From NCBI GenBank assembly GCA_905478725.1, contig CAJQJT010000313.1:1-5248 (forward strand): 5,248 bases of DNA, in the 5' to 3' direction. This DNA comes from an uncultured Pseudomonadales bacterium. GTDB lineage: Bacteria; Pseudomonadota; Gammaproteobacteria; Pseudomonadales; Porticoccaceae. Shown one piece after another: positions 1-5,238 of this stretch; position 1 is the stretch's first letter; each line of letters begins with the position of its first letter. Made by a program: the position numbers and the translations under genes. A model generated the notes under the pieces. The model did not search any database. It was not told the DNA's origin and saw only the letters and a program-made list of their open reading frames with translations.

Positions 1-567
1 GGCAAATTTCTCAGGTTGAGCGTCGTACTCGGCGAGATACATCAGTGAGCTAGACAAAAACAGCGCAATACCCATCAGATACAGGGCTGCAAAAAATGAA
101 CGACGTTCTTGGTAGATAGCAGAAAATAGATCTTCAAGAGCCGAAGAATAATGTGAAATCTTTAGCAGACGCACTAGGCGCAGTACCCGAAGCCAGCGCA
201 AATCGACACCACCCATTACCAGGGGCAACACGCTGGGCAGGATCGCCAGCAAATCAATAATCCCGGTAAAACTAAACAGGTAACCAAACCGACGTCCACT
301 TGCCGTGGTGGACTTGTTATCTTCGTCTGCAGCAACAGACCAGATACGCAGGCAGTATTCGACTAAAAAAATAGTCACCGAAATAGCTTCAAAAATAACC
401 AGTTGCGTTCTGTAAAGGCTATTGAAGCTCTCAACCGATTCGAGACACACGGCAATTAAATTAAGCACAATCAGTATCGACAGGAACAGATCACAGTTGC
501 GACTAGTTCGGTCACCGTCATTGCTCTTGTTGAGGATTGACATAACCCTCTGCTGGCTCAGCATCAT
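1..567 (-). CDS. Voltage-gated potassium channel (Kv/KvAP type), 3' end cut by window edge
   Basis: The 189 visible residues read as a six-helix voltage-gated cation channel of the inner membrane. Counting from the ATG at 567: S1 about 26-44, S2 56-76, S3 99-117, S4 122-138 and S5 about 157-180. S2 has E60, F67 and E70 with the spacing of the Kv charge-transfer centre, and S3 carries the matching D105 in IIDLLAILP. S4 has R124, R127, R130, R133 and K136 at every third position, the voltage-sensor signature. The pore helix and selectivity filter (TVGYGD type) lie beyond position 1, so potassium selectivity is inferred from the family. The reading frame is closed upstream by TAG at 582-580. ATG codons occur at 567, 564 and 543; I prefer 567 because an AGGGG lies 9 nt upstream, whereas the purine run before 543 is too close. 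Same strand as fliS but 310 bases away with its own promoter. Confidence 0.85.
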   Translation of the reverse strand, partial: MMLSQQRVMSILNKSNDGDRTSRNCDLFLSILIVLNLIAVCLESVESFNSLYRTQLVIFEAISVTIFLVEYCLRIWSVAADEDNKSTTASGRRFGYLFSFTGIIDLLAILPSVLPLVMGGVDLRWLRVLRLVRLLKISHYSSALEDLFSAIYQERRSFFAALYLMGIALFLSSSLMYLAEYDAQPEKFA

Positions 568-600
568 TTTTATCTGCCCCTATCGCGCTTTTCTTGGCAT

Positions 601-610
601 TAACATGTTA
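601..610. repeat. Perfect 10-bp palindrome TAACATGTTA in the channel leader
   Basis: TAACATGTTA is a perfect dyad lying 10 bases from the longer palindrome at 621-636 and sharing its TAAC...GTTA ends. It lies in the predicted 5' leader of the channel gene. It may be a second half of an operator region, but a 10-bp palindrome also arises by chance in AT-rich DNA. Confidence 0.25.
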
Positions 611-620
611 AATAAATTTT

Positions 621-636
621 TAACTGCGGGCAGTTA
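621..636. promoter_or_regulatory. Palindrome overlapping -10/start site of the channel promoter (candidate operator)
   Basis: TAACTGC and GCAGTTA form perfect 7-bp arms around GG. The element overlaps the proposed -10 hexamer and predicted transcription start of the channel gene, the classical site for repressor binding. It could also form a short hairpin at the 5' end of the leader. No regulator is identified. Confidence 0.35.
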
Positions 637-662
637 TGCCATGTGCGCAAGGGAACTGTCAA
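633..662 (-). promoter_or_regulatory. Probable sigma-70 promoter of the potassium channel gene
   Basis: Read on the minus strand, a perfect -35 hexamer TTGACA (662-657) is followed after 18 nt by CATAAC (638-633), which matches TATAAT at four of six positions and is preceded by TGG, an extended -10 element. Transcription would start near 626, leaving a leader of about 60 nt before the ATG at 567. Seen by eye only; no scoring matrix was run. Confidence 0.5.
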
Positions 663-877
663 GCTCACAGGTACTGATATACAAGCACAATTATGAGATT
701 TAAAGTCAAAGCTAAAGGTCAATAAAGCGGTTAGAAACGAGAGCTGAGCAGAATGCGGCTGCCAAAATACAAGATGGGATTTTGCCAGAGTGGTGCTTGA
801 AGTCGGGGCTGAAAGAACTAACCTTCAAGAGGTATTTTTAGGCGCCATTCTTAAACAGCTATTTTCAAAAGCCCCTT

Positions 878-1294
878 TTAAGATGCCATGGCGATCGGCT
901 GTTCCTTTAACAGCGAAGGCAACAGCGACCATGCGCTGCGTATCTCGCTGATCAGGCCTTTCACTTCGTGAAGCGCATTGACGTCGTTATGGAGATTGGC
1001 AAACATCACCCGGCGAATCATATAATCATATAAGTCGCTGAGGTTGCGCGCCAGATCGGATCCCTTTTTAAAGTCCAGAGAATCTTGCAGGCCATAGAGG
1101 ATACTAGTGGCGCGATTTAAGGCGCGGCATTTTTGTTGAATATTTTTACGTTCGATCTCACCTTCAGCAGACGCTAGGGCATCGACTAAACCATCAAACA
1201 ACATTTGAATAAGCTGAACACCGTCGGCATAGGGAACTGCGGATGCAATGTGCACGTTGTGGTATGCGTTGAGCGCTTTGCTATTTAAGGCCAT
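878..1294 (-). CDS. fliS: Flagellar export chaperone FliS
   Basis: FliS is a small cytoplasmic four-helix-bundle chaperone that binds the C-terminus of flagellin, prevents its premature polymerisation and delivers it to the flagellar type III export gate. The 138-residue product has the family's usual length and pattern: the N-terminal ALNAYHNV segment with conserved Tyr11, the helix QLIQMLFDGLVDALASAEGE, a middle segment with KCRALNRATSILYGLQDSLD, then LARNLSDLYDYM and a C-terminal EVKGLISEIRSAW. The start ATG is supported by GGAG 9 nt upstream. fliS normally lies after fliD and before fliT; here neither is adjacent, and a Sel1 protein gene lies upstream on the same strand. A sigma-28-like promoter sits just upstream, so it is probably expressed as a late flagellar gene. 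Family assignment is firm from the sequence. Confidence 0.93.
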   Translation of the reverse strand: MALNSKALNAYHNVHIASAVPYADGVQLIQMLFDGLVDALASAEGEIERKNIQQKCRALNRATSILYGLQDSLDFKKGSDLARNLSDLYDYMIRRVMFANLHNDVNALHEVKGLISEIRSAWSLLPSLLKEQPIAMAS

Positions 1295-1336
1295 GCTAGA
1301 GATCTCCGATCGACTATTTCTTTAGACTTAATAATA

Positions 1337-1363
1337 GAATCGGGATCTAGTCTGATTTCTTTA
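1337..1363 (-). promoter_or_regulatory. Probable sigma-28 (FliA) promoter of fliS
   Basis: On the minus strand TAAAGAAA (1363-1356) is followed after exactly 11 nt by CCCGATTC (1344-1337). The enterobacterial FliA consensus is TAAAGTTT-N11-GCCGATAA, so the -35 matches TAAAG and the -10 matches the central CCGAT with ideal spacing. Transcription would start about 35 nt before the fliS ATG. Late flagellar genes including fliDST operons are known FliA targets, which fits the gene. Confidence 0.55.
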
Positions 1364-1414
1364 GCGTTAAATGGCGTTTAAGGCAGTTTTATTTATTTCA
1401 TTTACGGTTACTGA

Positions 1415-2113
1415 TTAAGGACAATCTGCATAACCGCTTTCGACACAGCGCAGAGCTAGCTTCTCGGCCTCGACAATCTGCTCATCTTCTAATTTGAGTT
1501 TGGCGATGTCCGCTATATCTGATGTCGACGGCTGACCATTAAGTCTTGCCACTTCGCTCCAAATCAGCGCTTCAAACGGTTTCGATTTTTCAGCTGCACC
1601 AGCCTGCAACATAAAGGCATACATAAACTGTGCGTTGCCATAGGCCTTTAGCGCCCCTTTTTTAAACCAGTGTTTAGCCAGCTGATAATTCAACTCAACA
1701 CCTTTGCCCTCGTGATAGGCCAGCCCGAGCATATATTCTGCATCCACCAGATCCTGCAATGCTGCGCGCTTAAACCAGCTCGCTGCAGTCCGCTGATTCT
1801 CAGCCACGCCATAACCGTGGTAATAGAGCATGCCCATATTGTGTTGGGCTTCGGCTAGGCCCTGATCTGCGGCTTTGCGGTACCAGTTCATAGCCTCCGT
1901 ATAATTCTGTGAAACACCAAACCCTTGCTCATAGAGATGGCCAATATTGTTTTGTGCCTCTGCTGCGCCCTCATTAGCCAGCTTAAGCCAAGCTCTCATT
2001 GCCGTAGCATAGTGTTCCCGATCAAGGGCGCTAAGACCTGCCTCAAAAGGCCCACCGAGAGCAGAACCGCTGATCAGTGCAAGACATAAAATGGCACGTT
2101 GTATGTGTTTCAT
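1415..2113 (-). CDS. Exported Sel1-repeat (TPR-like) protein
   Basis: The product from the ATG at 2113 has 232 residues. It opens with a signal peptide: positive n-region MKHIQR, a hydrophobic core ILCLALISGSALG and a likely cleavage near residue 20, so it should act in the periplasm. Three clear Sel1 repeats of 36 residues follow (about 51-86, 87-122, 123-158), each with the AEAQ..G.LY..G.GV..N...A..W..KAA pattern, and a fourth degenerate one (159-194). The C-terminus has two cysteines (223 and 231) that could pair. Sel1 repeats are protein-interaction scaffolds; the partner is unknown. A GTG start at 2137 in the same frame would add eight residues; ATG gives the more compact signal peptide, although its ribosome binding site is weak. 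It follows the ClC gene by 32-56 nt, probably as one transcript. MotX also carries Sel1 repeats, but I do not recognise this protein as MotX. Confidence 0.85.
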   Translation of the reverse strand: MKHIQRAILCLALISGSALGGPFEAGLSALDREHYATAMRAWLKLANEGAAEAQNNIGHLYEQGFGVSQNYTEAMNWYRKAADQGLAEAQHNMGMLYYHGYGVAENQRTAASWFKRAALQDLVDAEYMLGLAYHEGKGVELNYQLAKHWFKKGALKAYGNAQFMYAFMLQAGAAEKSKPFEALIWSEVARLNGQPSTSDIADIAKLKLEDEQIVEAEKLALRCVESGYADCP

Positions 2114-2142
2114 AAGTGTTTTTATCTCGGTGGCCACTCAGA

Positions 2143-2164
2143 CTGAGAGGCTTAAATTTAAACT
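2143..2164. repeat. Copy 1 of a 22-nt near-repeat, upstream of the Sel1 gene
   Basis: This segment, with core AGAGGCTTAAA, matches 4133-4154 (upstream of the fleQ-like gene) at 18 of 22 positions. It lies between the ClC stop and the Sel1 gene start. It could be a shared regulator site, but the AT-rich part makes chance similarity quite possible. Confidence 0.2.
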
Positions 2165-2169
2165 GTTAA

Positions 2170-3867
2170 TTACGCCCGCTCAAGACCGCGGGCTTGGTTC
2201 TGCACATCGATTACCGCTTGGAACAGCTCGCCTTCCGCCAAGCTACCCTGCAACTCGCCGGTTGCCCGATCAACAATCGGCAGACTTTCACCGACAAACT
2301 GGCTGACCTTCTCCATCGCCTCGGCGAGGCTCTCATTTATATACAGCGTGAGCGGCCGCGTATCGACAAAATCACTAATACTATTATCGGCAGCTTCGAT
2401 CACTTCATAAATAGAAACCTTGCCAAAGAACTGGCCGTCAGCGTTGATAATGTAAGCTTCAGTATGACCCCGCTGACGCATTTCCTCGCGCAACTCAGAG
2501 CCAGTGGCTGAGGGTTCGGCGCGAACATAGTCCTGACTGGCAAAGGGGCCAACAGATTGTTGATTGAGGGCAATGGCCTCGCGTCCCTTGAGCAGATCAA
2601 TTCCGCGATCGAGCAGCTGTCGATCAAAAAATGAATTGCCAAACAGGCGATTGGTAAGCAGATTGCAAACCATGACTGCGATCATTGCTGCCACTGCATA
2701 TTCATAGGACTGGGTCAGTTCAAGAATAATTAATACTGCTGACACCGGCGCACCAATTACTGCAGAGCTCACCGCCGCCATACCGGCGACACTAATAATG
2801 CTAGCGATATCGGCAAAGCCAAACAGTATCAATAATTCGCCTGCCACTGCGCCGGCGGCCACACCAATAAACAGCGAGGGCGAAAAAACCCCACCAAATA
2901 AACCAAAACCAATACACAGCGCGGTCATCAAGAGCTTGGCTACTAGCACTGTTAGCAGCAGTGATAGAGTAAATTCGCCGGCAATCATTTCATTGATGCT
3001 AGAAATACCGAGACCGAGAATCTGTGGAATCCAGACCCCAACCAAGCCACAAATAGTTGCCGCAATAAATGGCAATAGCAACGGGGAAGTATTCATTTTG
3101 GCGGCAGTTTGTGCTGAGTAACGCAGCGCAGCCATAAAGCATATCGCCACCAGAGCAAAGGCCGGCGCCAGCATAACCAACACCGGCACTACTTCCGCTA
3201 GGGGTGGTAGCACAGAGCTAATTTCAAAGGTGGTGGTATGGGGAAACCACTGATTTCCCAGCGCACTTGCCGACACCGACGCTACAGTGATGGGCGCAAT
3301 GGCCCTTACAGAGAAGTGTCTAAGGATTGCCTCATGGGCAAAAATAACCCCGGCAATGGGCGCGTTAAAACCAGCAGAAATAGCTGCAGCAACACCGCAG
3401 CCGAGATAGATCTCATGGGATAGGCGACTGGAAATAAAGCGCTTAACCCAGATGCCCATGGTTGCACCAAAGTGCACAATTGGTCCGTACTGGCCCACAG
3501 AGCCGCCGCCGCTGGCTGAGGCAAAGGCAGCAAGAGTCGAGGCTAGACCGGTCTTGATATCCAGTGGCTCGTTGACCTGATGGGCGGCATACATGGAGTC
3601 TGCCGGGCCAGCCCAGCGCGCAATGCCGAGTCCGGTTTTGAGCACCACCACCACGGCTGCGGCAGCCCATAAAAATATCACACTAGAAAATGAGACAGTC
3701 TCGCCGGCAAGCGTCACTGACAGCATGTCGCTGGCTTCGCGCTGCTGACCAAACCACTGCACACCGATGACAAACAGATTGGAGACCAGAGCTAGCACCC
3801 CACCGATAAGCCCGCCGATCAAAATAATAATTATCACTTCAATCAAAGCATCACGTACTTTGCGCAT
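2170..3867 (-). CDS. ClC-family chloride channel/transporter with C-terminal CBS domains, gating glutamate replaced
   Basis: An inner-membrane ClC protein of 565 residues from the ATG at 3867. Residues about 8-430 form the hydrophobic ClC core; about 440-560 form a tandem CBS-domain module, usually a nucleotide-sensing region. Diagnostic signatures are present: GGGSVGQYGPIVHFGATMG (about residues 120-138), the segment NAPIAGVIFAHEAIL, and GGVFSPSLFIG (about 325-335). The position of the external gating glutamate (E148 in the E. coli protein) is Tyr127, because GREGP is GQYGP here. The proton-path glutamate (E203) aligns with Ala180 and the ion-coordinating Tyr445 with Phe in GNSFFDRQLL. The GSGIP loop is also not recognisable. 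This argues for a channel-like rather than proton-coupled protein. An in-frame TTG at 3900 would add 11 residues; ATG 3867 is preferred for its GGGGAG upstream. Probably co-transcribed with the Sel1 gene. Confidence 0.92.
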   Translation of the reverse strand: MRKVRDALIEVIIIILIGGLIGGVLALVSNLFVIGVQWFGQQREASDMLSVTLAGETVSFSSVIFLWAAAAVVVVLKTGLGIARWAGPADSMYAAHQVNEPLDIKTGLASTLAAFASASGGGSVGQYGPIVHFGATMGIWVKRFISSRLSHEIYLGCGVAAAISAGFNAPIAGVIFAHEAILRHFSVRAIAPITVASVSASALGNQWFPHTTTFEISSVLPPLAEVVPVLVMLAPAFALVAICFMAALRYSAQTAAKMNTSPLLLPFIAATICGLVGVWIPQILGLGISSINEMIAGEFTLSLLLTVLVAKLLMTALCIGFGLFGGVFSPSLFIGVAAGAVAGELLILFGFADIASIISVAGMAAVSSAVIGAPVSAVLIILELTQSYEYAVAAMIAVMVCNLLTNRLFGNSFFDRQLLDRGIDLLKGREAIALNQQSVGPFASQDYVRAEPSATGSELREEMRQRGHTEAYIINADGQFFGKVSIYEVIEAADNSISDFVDTRPLTLYINESLAEAMEKVSQFVGESLPIVDRATGELQGSLAEGELFQAVIDVQNQARGLERA

Positions 3868-3877
3868 GAAACTGATA

Positions 3878-3883
3878 CTCCCC
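3878..3883 (-). promoter_or_regulatory. Ribosome binding site deciding the ClC start
   Basis: GGGGAG on the minus strand lies 10 nt before the ATG at 3867 and inside the coding stretch that would result from the alternative TTG at 3900. Its presence favours the ATG. Confidence 0.5.
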
Positions 3884-3912
3884 AAATAATTCTTAGTCAA
3901 CCATCGGAGGAC

Positions 3913-3941
3913 AGCTTATCCAGTAGAGGCTGTGCGGTCAA
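3913..3941 (-). promoter_or_regulatory. Weak candidate sigma-70 promoter for the ClC-Sel1 operon
   Basis: TTGACC (3941-3936) is followed by GATAAG (3920-3915) after 15 nt or TAAGCT (3918-3913) after 17 nt. The -35 is good (five of six) but neither -10 is; the expected start near 3908 leaves a leader of about 40 nt before the ClC ATG. Confidence 0.25.
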
Positions 3942-4074
3942 AGATTCCGCGCTACCAGCGATAAGACAGCGCCAAAACGTAGCTGATTTGGATGGAATGG
4001 TTATAAATGCTGTATATGCAGCGTATTTAGTTACAATAGTCCCCCGAAGAAGTTTGCCTCACGGATACCTGTGA

Positions 4075-4092
4075 CTTGGCCGCGGCGCCAAG
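4075..4092. repeat. GC-rich inverted repeat upstream of the fleQ-like gene
   Basis: CTTGGC and GCCAAG form perfect 6-bp arms around CGCGGC. Outer bases CTGTGA (4069-4074) and TTACAG (4098-4103) could extend the pairing with a bulge and one mismatch. There is no following T-tract, so an operator or leader hairpin is more likely than a terminator. Confidence 0.35.
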
Positions 4093-4120
4093 ATTGGTTA
4101 CAGTTTCCAGATTACGACTG

Positions 4121-4147
4121 TTTTAAGCTGAGCTCAGAGGCTTAAAA
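4121..4147. promoter_or_regulatory. 27-nt dyad in the leader of the fleQ-like gene (candidate operator)
   Basis: TTTTAAGC (4121-4128) and GCTTAAAA (4140-4147) are perfect 8-bp arms around an 11-nt centre that itself contains most of the palindrome CTGAGCTCAG (4128-4137). It ends about 45 nt before the TTG start. The symmetrical form suggests a dimeric regulator site; a hairpin in the mRNA leader is the alternative. Confidence 0.4.
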
Positions 4148-4154
4148 ACAAACT
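4133..4154. repeat. Copy 2 of the 22-nt near-repeat, upstream of the fleQ-like gene
   Basis: Matches 2143-2164 at 18 of 22 positions (shared core AGAGGCTTAAA) and overlaps the right arm of the dyad at 4121-4147. It ends 37 nt before the TTG start codon. Confidence 0.2.
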
Positions 4155-4191
4155 TGAATTAAGCTGCTGCACAGAGACGAGAAACTATTTT

Positions 4192-5238
4192 TTGACCAGT
4201 TCGCAAAAAATTATCGGCCAGAGCATTGCCATCGAAGAGTTGCGTACGCTTATCGAAATGGTCGGGCCGAGCGAGTCCACGGTATTGATTCTCGGTGACA
4301 GCGGCACCGGCAAAGAACTTGTTGCACGCGCATTACACGATTCATCAAGTCGCGCTGGGGGCCCATTTATACCGGTTAACTGTGGCGCTATTCCCAGAGA
4401 TCTTCTTGAAAGTGAATTATTTGGCCACCGTAAAGGTTCATTCACCGGCGCTATTGCGGATCGCAAAGGGCGCTTTGAGCTGGCCAATAAAGGCACTTTG
4501 TTTTTAGATGAGATTGGCGATATGCCCATCGATCTGCAGGTAAAGTTACTGCGCGTACTTCAAGAGCGTCAGATTGATCCCGTCGGCTCACTGCTGTCGA
4601 TACCGATTGATGTGCGAGTGTTAGCCGCAACGCATAAAGATATTGTCGGTTTGATGGAGAAATCACTGTTCCGTGAAGATCTTTACTATCGACTCAATGT
4701 TATGCCAATCGAGATTAAAACTCTCGGTGAGCGAGTGGACGACGTGCCGGTATTGTTTGAGTATTTTGCCAGACAGCATATCGTAGATGGTAAAAAACCC
4801 ATTAGATTACATCCTACTTCCATGCAGCTATTTTTAGATTACAGCTGGCCCGGCAATGTGAGAGAGCTGGCTAATCTTGTCGACCGCTACTCGTCACTCT
4901 ACCCAGGTCAGGAGGTGGATCTGCGCAACGTTATTCCGAGCATGGTACCGCCGGGCATCCGCGCCCTGGCCAGTTGGCCGCAAGCAAACGCTGAGCAGCG
5001 CCCTGCACCCAAAGCAGTGACTGACTATGTCAGTCCGTCAGAGCCCCTCGGCGCCGAACTATTCGCAGCCATCAGCGGCGCGTCTGAGGCTGAAAGTCCC
5101 CCTCCTTGCCGACCTCGACCGACACCACCAACCGACAGTGGCGCCTGGAGATCAACCTGTGCAGCTTGCTGCAGCTATCCGGGTTGGCGATGCAGATGTC
5201 CGCCTCTTCAACAGAGCGAGCGCAGCGCGAGCGAGTGA
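4192..5238 (+). CDS. FleQ/FlrA-like sigma-54-dependent activator: AAA+ core without N-terminal domain, C-terminus doubtful
   Basis: Residues 6-250 are a complete bacterial enhancer-binding AAA+ domain that uses ATP hydrolysis to remodel sigma-54 RNA polymerase. Visible motifs: Walker A GDSGTGKE (35-42), sigma-54 contact loop GSFTGA (82-87; usual form GAFTGA), Walker B TLFLDEIGD (102-110), sensor I ATHKD (146-150), arginines in FREDLYYRLN (160-169), and sensor II WPGNVRELANLVDR (219-232). VNCGAIP and WPGNVRELANLV point to FleQ/FlrA, the master flagellar regulator, rather than FleR. Family members have an N-terminal domain of over 100 residues; here the frame is closed by TGA at 4129-4131 and TTG 4192 is the only sensible start, with a weak GAG 10 nt upstream. 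No Fis-type helix-turn-helix is seen. After about residue 300 the translation becomes Pro/Cys/Arg-rich and unlike the family, and the stop lies in a GAGC tail, so the true C-terminus is probably missing or shifted. Confidence 0.8.
   Translation: MTSSQKIIGQSIAIEELRTLIEMVGPSESTVLILGDSGTGKELVARALHDSSSRAGGPFIPVNCGAIPRDLLESELFGHRKGSFTGAIADRKGRFELANKGTLFLDEIGDMPIDLQVKLLRVLQERQIDPVGSLLSIPIDVRVLAATHKDIVGLMEKSLFREDLYYRLNVMPIEIKTLGERVDDVPVLFEYFARQHIVDGKKPIRLHPTSMQLFLDYSWPGNVRELANLVDRYSSLYPGQEVDLRNVIPSMVPPGIRALASWPQANAEQRPAPKAVTDYVSPSEPLGAELFAAISGASEAESPPPCRPRPTPPTDSGAWRSTCAACCSYPGWRCRCPPLQQSERSASE

Larger units (their letters stand above)
568..877. other. Intergenic region without a gene between fliS and the channel gene
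   Basis: About 310 bases with no credible coding sequence on either strand; the longest minus-strand ATG frame after fliS encodes only seven residues (MAPKNTS). No fliT-like gene follows fliS. Apart from the channel promoter and palindromes, I see a 7-bp inverted repeat, CTTGAAG (796-802) and CTTCAAG (823-829) around a 20-nt loop, with no T-tract, so it is not a clear terminator. Confidence 0.6.
3868..4191. other. Divergent intergenic region between the ClC and fleQ-like genes
   Basis: About 320 bases separating oppositely directed genes, with no convincing coding sequence and no trace in any frame of a FleQ N-terminal domain. It must hold both promoters. Contents seen: a weak minus-strand promoter near 3913-3941, an imperfect 14-bp palindrome GCTGTATATGCAGC at 4009-4022, a TACAAT -10-like hexamer at 4032-4037 without a good -35, and two longer dyads at 4075-4092 and 4121-4147. 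Confidence 0.5.

Noticed and set aside
422..703. Plus-strand open frame of 93 codons
   Set aside because: It overlaps the voltage-gated channel gene and its promoter on the other strand, and its translation shows no family resemblance.
796..829. CTTGAAG/CTTCAAG inverted repeat as fliS terminator
   Set aside because: The loop is 20 nt, the stem is weak and no T-tract follows on either strand.
3850..3900. TTGACT...TATCAG as a ClC promoter
   Set aside because: Spacing is 17 nt, but transcription would start at the ATG itself and the -35 would be the alternative TTG codon; the GGGGAG ribosome site between them is the better reading.
3901..4072. Plus-strand open stretch ending in ...LPHGYL, ATG near 3997
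   Set aside because: It gives only about 25 residues from the ATG, has no recognisable motif and does not resemble the FleQ N-terminal domain.
4075..4097. Sigma-54 promoter (GG-N10-GC) before the fleQ-like gene
   Set aside because: The GG at 4078-4079 is not followed by GC at the required distance, nor is the next GG.
4185..4666. Minus-strand open frames across the AAA+ domain
   Set aside because: They are antisense shadows of a clearly coding, motif-rich plus-strand frame.
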